Below are positions 1-9,484 of a stretch of DNA of 64,000 nt, piece by piece (the stretch's first letter is position 1; each line of letters starts with the position of its first letter). The stretch comes from Amborella trichopoda. Lineage: Eukaryota; Streptophyta; Magnoliopsida; Amborellales; Amborellaceae. The notes beneath the pieces were generated by a model. That model worked only from the letters and a program-made list of their open reading frames with translations, ran no database searches and was not told the origin of the DNA. Both the position numbers and the translations under genes were made by a program. The stretch covers positions 2,425,018 through 2,489,017 of the forward strand of contig NW_006497557.1 of assembly GCF_000471905.2 (NCBI RefSeq), given 5' to 3'.

Positions 1-410
1 CGGATCTATGGGGGTGAAGCAGGTTTACCTCTCGAAATACAAATTACTTCACTGCGAGTGACTGTTCACCAAGTAATAACCGAAGATGAGAGAGTCAAGG
101 TCCAGTAACAAGAATTGGATGCACTCAATGGAAAGAGGCTGAAGGCTCAACAGAACCTTGAACTCAACCAAGGGAGAATGAAGAGGGCTTTTGACAAGTC
201 TGTCAAGATCCTCTCATTCACCCGTGGTGATCTAGTCTTAGCAGTTAAGAGGTATATTGTTATGCATGGCCGACGTAAAGGGAAGTTTGAGCCTAAGTGG
301 GAAGGTCCCTTTATAGTAAAAAAGGTCTCGCCAAACAGAGCCTCCACAGGCACATCCTGAAGGAGGGGAAGCAGTGCCCCCTATCAATGGACGATAATTA
401 AAGACGTTTT
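1..410 (+). pseudogene. Integrase C-terminal tail, Ty3/gypsy Tat-type (element E1)
   Basis: This is the last part of a retrotransposon pol gene, the non-catalytic C-terminal domain of integrase, which binds DNA. Read in frame from base 1, it shows the family signature IYGGEAGLPLEI, then RAFDKSV, GDLVLAVKR and GKFEPKWEGPF. The order and spacing are typical of Tat/Ogre integrases. There is an in-frame stop TAA at 106-108. The frame is lost near 345-360, before the expected final PPINGRYLKKYYP, whose remains are readable at about 380-400. The catalytic core lies outside the window to the left. A second, opposite-strand copy of the same tail is at 16347-16683. It is a decayed pseudogene; the family assignment is strong. 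Confidence 0.88.
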
Positions 411-1080
411 ACCCATAATGCATATTCAAGAAAGAGAGACTCGACGTGAAGATAAGCAAGATAGTCCAAACAAATTCTAACTCTTTTTATTGCAGTAAAA
501 ACAAGTTACGAGTTATAAGCTAAAGAAGCCCATTATTAGGGAGGTAACAAGTCTTTTGCATTTGAGGATAAGAGGACAGTTACAGACCAAAATCTGTAGT
601 TTCATTCTTAAATCTGAGGATAAGAGGATGGTTATGGGCTGAAAGAATTGTGCCCCTCATAAAGAAGAAGCAAACCCACCAAAGAAAAGTCGTCCTCATG
701 AAGAGGAAGCGAAACCACTTGGAGAGTTAGCTTCAATTCATCTGACAAGTAAGAGGATGGTTACAGGATAGAAGACGAAGCGAGGCCATGCCAAGAAGTT
801 AGCTTCAGTCCATCCGATGTGTATATCAAACATACAAGTTAGATATCTCACCCGACCTATGAAGCAAACATACAATGTAAGATTCATTCGACGTGTGTAT
901 CAAACATACAAAGTGGGCTAGACCTGGCAAGGAACGTTCCTATGATAGCAGGCATACCCTATTCACAGTGGATGCCATTCCACAGAACAACATTGACCTC
1001 ACTGTTGTGCTAGAGGATTTGGTTTCCAACAGGTACCACAAACCAAGCCTTATCATCATTCACCACTTTTTGCCAGCCCA
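411..1080 (+). other. 3' UTR of E1 with short GAGGATAAGAGGATGGTTACAG-type repeats
   Basis: No gene is supported here. About three diverged copies of a unit around GAGGATAAGAGGATGGTTAC lie between 562 and 770. A CAAACATACAA motif recurs between 826 and 920. The same unit, inverted, lies at 16060-16190 next to the other integrase tail, so it is a feature of the element 3' UTR. The complete antisense gene seen in E7 is absent here. A minus-strand AATAAA sits near 486-500, where an antisense transcript could end. Confidence 0.6.
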
Positions 1081-2366
1081 TGAACATTGTCGTGCATAAC
1101 GCATTGCCGAACATCACAAATCCCTCACGTGACTTACTGCCACATGCGAACATTACTCTCCGCATCATGATAGGCCACATTGCTGATGAGCACCGTCAGA
1201 ACTCAACGACGGTTGTGTCTTCCAAAGGCTAACACCACGTGAACTCCTAACGTCGATTGCCTTTCATGAGGATCTGCAAACCATCAGTGCTGGTTGCCCC
1301 AACGCCGGCTACACTTCTGTTAGCGTCGAACGTGTCGCGAATATTTGCTTCCCTAGATTCCTCTTTTTTGGGGCCTAAGTTTTTACCTCCTGTAACCGTT
1401 CGTCGTCCTCTGACTTTTCAGTCTCCCATCAGAAATCCTTTTCTGCTGACGAAAAACCCCTGCGACAGTCCACCGCCTGTGACCGTTCATTCCCTGACCC
1501 TTCAGTTTTTTACCGGAACTTCTCCTACACGGTTGGAAACCCATTGTGAGACTTTCCCTACCTGGGCCTTGGCCAGAAAATCACCCAAAACAATGTCGGG
1601 AAAACCTCTGCAATGCATCCAATTCGTTGGTAACACTCACTTAAATCCACTGAAAGCCTTCCTAAAACTTACAGAAATGCCCACTGTTGCACTTCCCTCC
1701 TCTTCTACCCTCAAAGACCATGGTCGGAGTCCTCTTATAAAAACTTCTCCTTGGCTTTATGGAACACTTGATCTCCTGCATGAAACTTGAACCCTTGTCA
1801 AAATCCCACTGCTTGTCGGACCTTCTACCAGGCACTGTCAGCTCACCGTGAAAACTTTTAAGTCTTTTACCTTCGGTGAAAAAGTGAAGGAAAATGAGGT
1901 TTTACCCCCTTATATAGCCAACACTACCCTCAAACGCTCCTCACAAACTGGGTCCCCGAAATCCAAACCACGATTGGTTAGGTCGGATTTTGACCTAAGG
2001 CCCGAGACAAATCTCAATGCTACCTGTAAAATTCCAACAAGCTGGCTGGACCAGGTCGGCTTGGGGTCGTGGCTCAAATATTGATCCATATCCAGTGCCG
2101 ACTATGCAGTTGAACTTACCTAGTGCCGGCTACGTTACACCAATAACAACGCCTGTTGTGTGCTGGGAACTCAGTGTCGGCTGTGTTCAAGCGAAAGCAT
2201 AACGCATGCTAGGTGTCTAGCAACTCAGTGCCAATTGTGTTCAAGCAATAGCACAGGCCATCCTCAACACCAGCTGTGTTATTAACAATTCAGTGCCGAT
2301 TGACTGGTTAAGAAGCAGTGTTGTCCTTATCTCTTCTTTCGAAGGGCAACATTCGACGGTGCAAGC
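1081..2366 (-). other. Antisense 5' leader without its gene, plus GCCGGCTGTGTT-type repeats (E1)
   Basis: This segment matches the leader upstream of the antisense mobile-domain gene in E7. For example, GGAACTTCTCCTACACGGTT recurs at about 1518 and about 59711. In E1 the leader is kept but the gene is missing. From about 2085 to 2310 there are imperfect repeats of roughly 35-40 bp built around AGTGCCGGCTGTGTT, then the LTR starts at once. The 177-aa ORF at 1257-1790 lies in this leader and has no recognisable protein features; I treat it as chance. Confidence 0.55.
1908..1917 (-). promoter_or_regulatory. Antisense TATA box CTATATAAGG (E1)
   Basis: The minus strand reads CTATATAAGG followed by GGGTAAAA. 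The same box and flank occur at 42609-42618 and 60300-60309, upstream of the antisense mobile-domain gene. A possible splice donor (CACG|GTGAGC) lies about 62 nt downstream, at 1846. Promoter activity is inferred from sequence only. Confidence 0.5.
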
Positions 2367-3551
2367 TGTTTGAATGCATTTTTCAGCACCTTGGTCCTTG
2401 ATGGGGAATAATGAAGGAAGCAGGCCAATAAAGCATACAAACTAAGTGGAAGTTTTGACAGGCTCATAATTGCCCCAAAATTGGTCAAGAACTTCATCAT
2501 CACTCTAAAAGGCCACCTGCAAAGTTTCATCGCGATCAGACATGTCTAAGGCATTGAATATAACGAAACAACTTCAGAAAAATCAGCCTCTAGCACCCAG
2601 AAATGATGTAACTAGAACTATACTTTTCATACAACAAAAAGTTGTGGGATCACCGCCATTGAATCTGGCATGGTTGAAAATCCTTATGGATCAATTTTTG
2701 GCTTAATTGGGCATTCCATGGTAAAGTTATGGGTAAAATACCGAAAAGGGGTAAGCCACACACTATTCCCGTGTGGCCACCCTGCACCAAAACACGATTG
2801 AAGGTGGTTTCTTTCATAGTCACGAGCAATGACTTTTGAGGCCAATATCTCACATGTTCCAAGTTAAATCGCACTCAAATTTAGTGAGCGTGTTCTTCTC
2901 GTCAAGACAAGCGATTCGATATGTGGTACACCCCGTGACGATGCCCGAGCAAGGAGAGAAACTAGATATAAGTTGTTGATACTTGAAGAAAGTTACAGAA
3001 AATTCAACAGTAGCATACCCCACTCTAACGGCCAAATCACGAAGCTCGCATACCCGATCAGCACGAACTAATTAAATTATGTGCATAAGGTTCATAGCCC
3101 TCTTTAGTTTGAACCTTGCGTATGATGAACGGTTGGATTTCTTACACAGAGGCGTCAAAGTTGCTGGAAATTCTGGTGATCGAATTTCAAGAATGCGACC
3201 AAAAACTCAAGACAACCACATCTTCATCCGGACATGAAATCGAGCTATGTTTGTTGCAACATAATCATGATTGCATGCTCAGTGTGATTCAGTAAAGAAA
3301 TAACTAAGAAACATCAAGGGACGAACATACAATCGATCCAAAGTTTTTAAAATTCAAACAAATTCATGTTTTATGATCATAGCTTAAAAACATGATTCAT
3401 AGCTTGAAGTTGGTATCAAATCGACCGCCATGTCGAGCCCCACAAGAAAATAATCATCTTTGAATCAAATAGGCATCATAACAACCCCAAATTAGTCAGG
3501 GAAGATCACACAAGTTCTCGCGAAGAGGCAAAACAATCCTTTTACACCCAT

Positions 3552-5558
3552 TTTTAGAATTTCTTTTAGTTTAACTAAATTGTAATTATCTTCAATTCTA
3601 GGTAGTTTTTGGGCGTAGACCCATGTTTTAGCCCAATTTTATGTAATCATGCAAAGCCAAATTGTAAAGGACCCTCGGTTCAATTCACACAACGATCAAT
3701 AAAATTTCAATGTCCTCTTGAACCCGTGGGTTCTTGGAGAGATAGAGAGGAGAGATAAGAAAAGGGTTGATACCCTTCGATAAGGTAACTTTCTCTCTCC
3801 ATTCTCCTTCTCTCTTCCTTTTCTCTCTCCTTTCCTCTCTCTCTCCTCCCCCTTTCTCTCTCCTCCCCTCTTTCTCTCCTCTCCTTTTTTCCTCTCTAAT
3901 CATCTCCTTCTCTCTCTTCTTCTCATCTCTATCTCTCTTTCTTTCTCTTCTCTTCTCATCTCGATCTCTCTTTCTCTCTTCTTCTCATTCCTATCTCTCT
4001 TTCTCTCTCTTCTCATCTCATCTCTATCTCTCTTTCTCTCTCTTCTTATCATCCCTATCTCTCTTTCTCTCTCTTATCTTATCATCTCTATCTCTCTTTC
4101 TCACTCTTCCTCTCATCCCTATCTCTCTTTCTCTCTCTTCTTCTCATATTTATCTCTCTCTTCTTCGTCTAACACAGTTGGTGAAGTAGAGCACCGACTA
4201 CATCTTCTCTCTTCTCTGTCTAACACAATTGAAAACGCTCAGCACTGACTGTGTTACCTCTCTCTTCTTTATCTAACCCAACCGGTGAAGCTCAGTGCCA
4301 ACTATGTTCTCTTCCTCGTCTTTGCCTAATGCAGTCAACGACGCTTACCACCGCCTGTGTTTTTCTCTCTTCCCTCAAATTCTTCTTTTTCTTTCTTTCT
4401 CTTCTCACTCCTTTCTTTTCTCTTCTTCTCTTATCTTACTCTGCCTATGTTTTTTTCTTTATGATATCTGTTATTTCTGTTATTCTTTCAATTGATTAAA
4501 GAGGGGTTGCGAATAGTCTATCATGGTAGTCCTGTCGTCTAGCCATAATGTCTTTTAGAATTTCTTTTAGTTTAACTAAATTGTAATTATCTTCAATTCT
4601 AGGTATTTTTTGGGTGTAGACTCATGTTTTAGCCCAATTTTATATAATCATGCAAAGCCAAATTGTAAAGGACCCTCGGTTCAATTCACACAACGATCAA
4701 TAAAATTTCAATGTCCTCTTGAACTCGTGGGTTCTTGGAGAGTTAGAGAGGAGAGATAAGAAAAGGGTTGATACCCTTCGATAAGGTAGCTTTCTCTCTC
4801 CATTCTCCTTCTCTCCTCCTTTTCTCTCTCCTTTCCTCTTTCTATCTCCTCCCCCTTTCTCTCTCCTCCCCTCTTTCTCTCCTCTCCTTTTTTTCTCTTT
4901 AATCATCTCCTTCTCTCTCTTCTTCTCATCTCTATCTCTCTTTCTTTCTCTTCTCTTCTCATCTCTATCTCTCTTTCTCTCTTCTTCTCATCCCTATCTC
5001 TCTTTCTCTCTCTTCTCATCTCATCTCTATCTCTCTTTCTCTCTCTTCTTATCATCCCTATCTCTCTTTCTCTCTCTTATCTTATCATCTCTATCTCTCT
5101 TTCTCGCTCTTCCTCTCATTCCTATCTCTCTTTCTCTCTCTTCTTCTCATATTTATCTCTCTCTTCTTCGTCTAACACAGTCGGTGAAGCAGAGCGCCGA
5201 CTACATCTTCTCTCTTCTTTGTCTAACACAGTTGAAAACGCTCAGCACTGACTGTGTTACCTCTCTCTTCTTTATCTAACCCGACCGGTGAAGCTCAGTG
5301 CCAACTATGTCCTCTTCCTCGTCTTTGCCTAATACAGTCAACGACGCTTACCACCGCCTGTGTTTTTCTCTCTTCCCTCAAATTCTTCTTTTTCTTTCTT
5401 TCTCTTCTCACTTCTTCTTTCTTTTTTCTTCTTCTCTTATCTTACTCTTCCCATGTCTTTTTCTTTATGATATCTGTTATTTCTGTTATTCTTTCAATTG
5501 ATTAAAGAGGGGTTGCGAATAACCTATCATGGTAGTCCTGTCGTCTAGCCATAATGTC
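3552..5558 (+). repeat. Near-perfect 1.0-kb tandem duplication inside LTR-a
   Basis: Positions 3552-4552 and 4553-5558 are two head-to-tail copies that run from TTTTAGAATTTCTTTTAG to AGCCATAATGTC. They look about 97-98 percent identical, with a few bases of length change in the CT tract. Each copy carries its own AATAAA (3698-3703 and 4699-4704), CT-rich tract and hairpin repeats (about 4165-4365 and 5170-5365). Confidence 0.92.
3790..4490 (+). repeat. CT-rich tract with TCTATCTCTCTTTCTC units
   Basis: A low-complexity pyrimidine tract made of ATCTCTATCTCTCTTTCTCT-like units of about 30 bp, duplicated at about 4790-5500. The long ORFs here (140 aa at 3767-4189, for example) exist because a pyrimidine-only strand has no stop codons. 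They are not genes. Confidence 0.9.
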
Positions 5559-6088
5559 GTTGAGTTAAAATTATTGTGCCCGCTTTATTGCCATGACAGA
5601 CTAACCATCGTGTTTAGCTAGTCAGTATTGGTATTGGCTTTTAGTAGTAATCCTGTTGAGCCTGTCTGATCAAATTATTCTCTTCCCCCATCATTCTTCT
5701 CCCATTTTTCTCTTCTTCTTTTGAATGTGCTTACTTGTGTACGTTCACTAAAAAGGCAAGGTGAGGTCTATTGATCCACCTGCCTTATAATATTTGCCAT
5801 ATGTGTGTGATTGCAAAAATTGGAGAATACAAGCCAAGGGATGCGATTCCGAACCAGTTTTATTATTGGGGGCTTTCTTCGTGATCTAAGAGGGCACCCA
5901 CACAAGCCAACCCTAGTAAGTTCCAAACCCACCTTAAATTCCTCTCTCATCGATTGGTAATACCTGCCCTTGTTTTCAAATGAGGTTCCCTAGAGAGCGA
6001 TCTCAAATGTTCCCGGTCTCCCCCAAACCTTGAGACGCGTGCCGCCCGATCATCAAGATCCGAAGGGTGAGATCGAGGCACCCAACCA

Positions 6089-8160
6089 GTGGCCTCCTCT
6101 CGAACGGGAGTGACAGCTTTAAAGTGTTTTGGGAGAACAGCACATATGATGTGGCCTTGCTGGAGTTTCTCCACGACTATAGCTTCGAATCACGAGCACT
6201 CATTTAGCTCGGGACCCCATACTTGGTGATAAGGGCACCAGAGGTGATCCGTGCCCTGGGCGTGCTGCTTAGGCTGCTTGACGGGCTTGAGAGTGAGGAG
6301 GCCCTGTTAGAGCATCGCCTCGAAGAGGGACTACCGAGGGTCTAGTCCCGCGTTTCCCTGGGCTGGTGCCGAGAGGTCTTCTTACACTGGCGAAAGAGGG
6401 ACTTGAGTCTCCTGGGTTGCCTTGAACCTCCTGACATGGCTGCATCTTCTCTGCTAGAAGCTTATGGAGGCCGGTGCACTCGTTGATGTCATGACCTCGT
6501 ATCTGGTGATATGTGGATCAGAGGTTCTTGTATTAGGCAGAAGCGTCGACTGCCTTGTCAGCTTGGGAGTGATGAGTCCTTCTTCGAGCATTATGGAGAA
6601 AAATGCACAAAGAATAGTAGGTGTCACATCACCCGCTTGGATCGTGATTATGTGAGAAGCCTCAGTTGCCACGAACGATTTCTTCAACTCTTCGAGCTCT
6701 ATCTGACCCTTGTTGTTAAAGGCTTCGATCGTTGAGTTTATAGTAGTCATGAGTAGGGTGGCTTACTCTCCTGTGGTAGGCACAATACTTCTCATTTTTC
6801 TCCTGCCCAGCCAACTCTTAAGTATTGGCCTCCGTTAGTTGGATCATGTTTTGTTCTAACAGCAGTCGAAGCAGTGCAGGTGTCCACTCCTTGTCAAAGG
6901 GGTAAACTTTGTTCTTCTGTTGGATCTAGAAGTCATTTTGTTTAGAATTTTTAAGAGGCAGGACCTGATTGTAGGACTGCTACGTGCCGCTAGTCGTAGA
7001 TGTCCACGCCTTAGAAAGGTCCAGAGTTTGAGGAGCCACACTCTTAGTGCCGGTCACAGTGACAGCCACACTGATCACTCCGTTTTTGTTGCCTCGATTG
7101 TTGGAGAGAGGGTTCAAACTGGAGGGTTGCTGATGAGGGCTACCAGCGTCCTTGAACAACCCCTTAATATGAACTGCCTTAAAGATGAGCTCTGACATGG
7201 AGGGTGGATTGAAGGCCTCGACCTGTAGGGGATCTCCGGAAGCATGTTATGTATGCATGTCTTGATCGCTTCCTTCTCAGTAATGGGAGTGGCGTGGAAG
7301 GTTTCCAACTCTCTCCATCAGGTGATGAACTTGTCAACCGTCTCACCAGGGTCTTGCATCAGGGTGAGGAGTTCGATGGTCTCCAGGTTCCTCTGGACTT
7401 CGTACAAGCATTGGTAAGACAATTGCTCCATCTCTTGCCATGTGTGTTTCGAGTTGGGACGCAGTCAAGCATACCACTGGAAGGCTAGCCCTTCAATAGT
7501 CTCGACTAATTGGCGGTGGAGGACTTGTCCGTCAGTTGCCGTCTCTCGATAGGCCATCTGAGAGTGACCAGTATGCTGGTACGGACACGTAGTACCATTG
7601 AACAGGGGGATTTTCCCCTTTTGATAGTTTAGTGGGAAGGGTATTTGGTCAATGTACGAAGGCTATGGCTTCTGGTAGAGCGGTGTCTGTTTCATGCCTA
7701 TGACCTTCTTCTTGACGCTATGGACCACCATGGCATCTATGTTGGTTTGAAAGACCCCACGGGAAGGAGAACTATCTTGGGATTCCGATGGGGGAGTTTA
7801 CCTATGAACTGTGTCCTCACCGATAGGGGAATCACTCTCAAGGTGAGAGGAAGTGGGCCTGAAGGCTTCTAGGTGGTCCATCTTTTCAAGGATGGATTGC
7901 ATCATTACCTCGAACCTGGTCATTCTGTCTTCCTGGTCTTCGTCTAGGTCATTGATCACCATGGCACTAACTGTCTCTTCTGGAAGGTCAAAGCCAGGAG
8001 GAGAAGCAAACTGCCGTCGGCGAGTCATGGGTGGCAAGTCAGTCTGCAGGGGCTCAGCTTTCCCCGACTGGATTCGAGCCTTGTATGCTGATCTTATGAG
8101 GACCAATTCTTGATGCGCTTGGAACCGTGCTTTTGGGTACTGACGACCCATCAATACTCT
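6089..8160 (-). pseudogene. Gag polyprotein remnant (element E2)
   Basis: Reading on the minus strand from about 8154 gives Gag homologous to the copies in E3, E5 and E7. First comes the N-terminal part (RSAYKARIQSG, then MTRFEVMMQSILEKMDHLE), then the capsid-like core with AFQWYAW (about 7480) and FHATPITEKEA (about 7270). The zinc-knuckle segment follows (YCAYH near 6780; EELKKSF at 6454-6750), and then a second knuckle block with LWCPYH near 6240. The frame changes several times and has stops. A knuckle cysteine is replaced by tyrosine (DYYKL). The 3' end is cut at 6089, where LTR-a begins. It formed part of the capsid precursor of a Tat-type element and is no longer coding. Confidence 0.82.
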
Positions 8161-9465
8161 TGGACTAGCTCAGGTTCTAGAGTTTGGAGAGGGAAAAAGG
8201 GGTTATGAGGCAGGAGATCATCAAGGGCGGTGACCTCGACTACCTTGGAGGCTCCTTAGGTCAAAATCTGAAGACCTTTCTTCATCTAACCCTGCAATGG
8301 TTGTGAACCTTATTGTAGAACTGAGCCAAAGTCCCGGACTATCCCTCCTTCTTTGAACATGTAAGGGTTGATCCAATGAGTTGGAGCAAGGAGTGGGGTC
8401 CAAGGACAGAAGGTAGCCTGGGTTTTTTCCTTGGAGGCTGGAGTCCTCTATCTAACATCAGGCCGCTGCCCCGAGTTCCTTTGTGGGGCCCATGTGCATT
8501 GCTGACTTGAGGTTAGCTCAAGATGATACTCTTAGGTAAGACCTTTGAGTATCAGGGCTTGAGGTGCTTGGCTGGTGTCAAGCGAGCGACATAGGAAGTA
8601 CTTGGTTCATGACTTTGTCTGAGTCAGGATCACGGAGGACCTACAAAAGCGGTGCGTTTGTACCTTTAGGGTTAGCCGTCCGGGTGACTTGGGGTCAACC
8701 CGGGCTCGATCAATTGGTTTGACCTTGGCGTTCAAGAGCCACAAGCTTGTGTTTATGAGGGACGAGGCGAAAGCTCATCTCTCACAGAGTGGGGACGTGT
8801 GTGATGGGAGGGAGGACGAAGCGGTCGACCCTCTTGTGCTCGAGGTGGCATAGAGATAGCGCTGCCCCAAGCTGTGGAAAGCGAGTGCATGACGCACGAA
8901 GAGTTCGACCGAAGAAGGCCTAGCCCTTGATGCGAGCTCAAGGCAACATGGGGGTTGCCCAGAGGTGTGGCTCGAGTGGATGGACCACGAGCTCTTGGGT
9001 GTGTGCAAGAGGTGGACACTACAGGGTCTCCGCCTTGGTGTGCCGAGCCTCTAAGTCTAGAGGTTCGAAAAAGTCAAAGAGTATAGGGGGTTGCCTTGCG
9101 GTGAACCACATGAGCGATGACAACTTGTTATCCTCTCGCGAAAGAGGTTAGGGTAGCCTTCCGGCGTGCCCCAGCAATATGACAAGCAAGAAACTTGTTA
9201 GTAGCAGGGTTCATGTTGTGTGCGATTACAGACGTGACACCAATGCAAGGGGCCTTAGTGGAGGGTCCACCAGGTAAAGGAAGAGAGGAGTCAAGGGCTT
9301 TTAAGTCCCCTCTCGAGCTATCCCAAGCAAGAACCTGTAAGTCGGACTGTGAGTCCTGTCTCAAAAGGAGAGTAGTGAAGGAAGGTTGAGCAGTTCACTT
9401 CCCTGGGACAGTCACGAGTGCGGGGATAAGCAAGTCCTCGACTTAGATGAACAGGTTGAGAAAAG
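8161..9465 (-). pseudogene. Leader reading frame between PBS and gag (E2 copy)
   Basis: Between the PBS and gag lies a region whose minus-strand frame is conserved in E2, E3, E5 and E7. Here the best pieces are 9364-9128 (LPGGPSTKAP, then NKFLACHIAGARRKA) and 9019-8753 (HPRARGPSTRATPLGNPH, EGRPLRPPSHHT). The matching E3 piece is one open 223-codon frame. I see no known domain; it is basic and rich in Ser, Thr and Pro. Ogre elements carry an extra ORF of unknown function before gag, and this could be its counterpart. It is broken here by stops and frame changes. Confidence 0.5.
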
Positions 9466-9483
9466 TCCCCAGTAGAGTATCCA
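9466..9483 (-). other. Primer binding site (E2, diverged)
   Basis: The minus strand reads TGGATACTCTACTGGGGA directly inside the LTR-b end. Compare TGGCGACTCCACTAGGGA in E7. It matches the tRNA-Arg-type site of the Ogre/Tat group with a few changes. Confidence 0.75.
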
Positions 9484-9484
9484 G

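Larger units (their letters stand above)
2367..6088 (+). mobile_element. LTR-a, 3' LTR of E1 (pyrimidine-array class)
   Basis: The LTR starts TGTTTGAATGCATTTTTCAG and ends GAGGCACCCAACCA, both shared with the other LTRs. Its 3.7 kb are inflated by a 1.0-kb internal tandem duplication. It holds the common 5' part, a region near 3630-3700 with an AATAAA at 3698-3703, a long CT-rich tract, hairpin-type repeats, and the common 3' part ending in the PBS-proximal block. No PBS follows. Instead the sequence switches directly to minus-strand gag, as expected for the true 3' end of an inserted element. Elsewhere in the window the matching LTRs are roughly 80-85 percent alike by eye. Confidence 0.85.

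Noticed and set aside
1257..1790. 177-codon plus-strand ORF in E1.
   Set aside because: Lies in the antisense leader, not conserved as protein in E6 or E7 leaders, and shows no domain.
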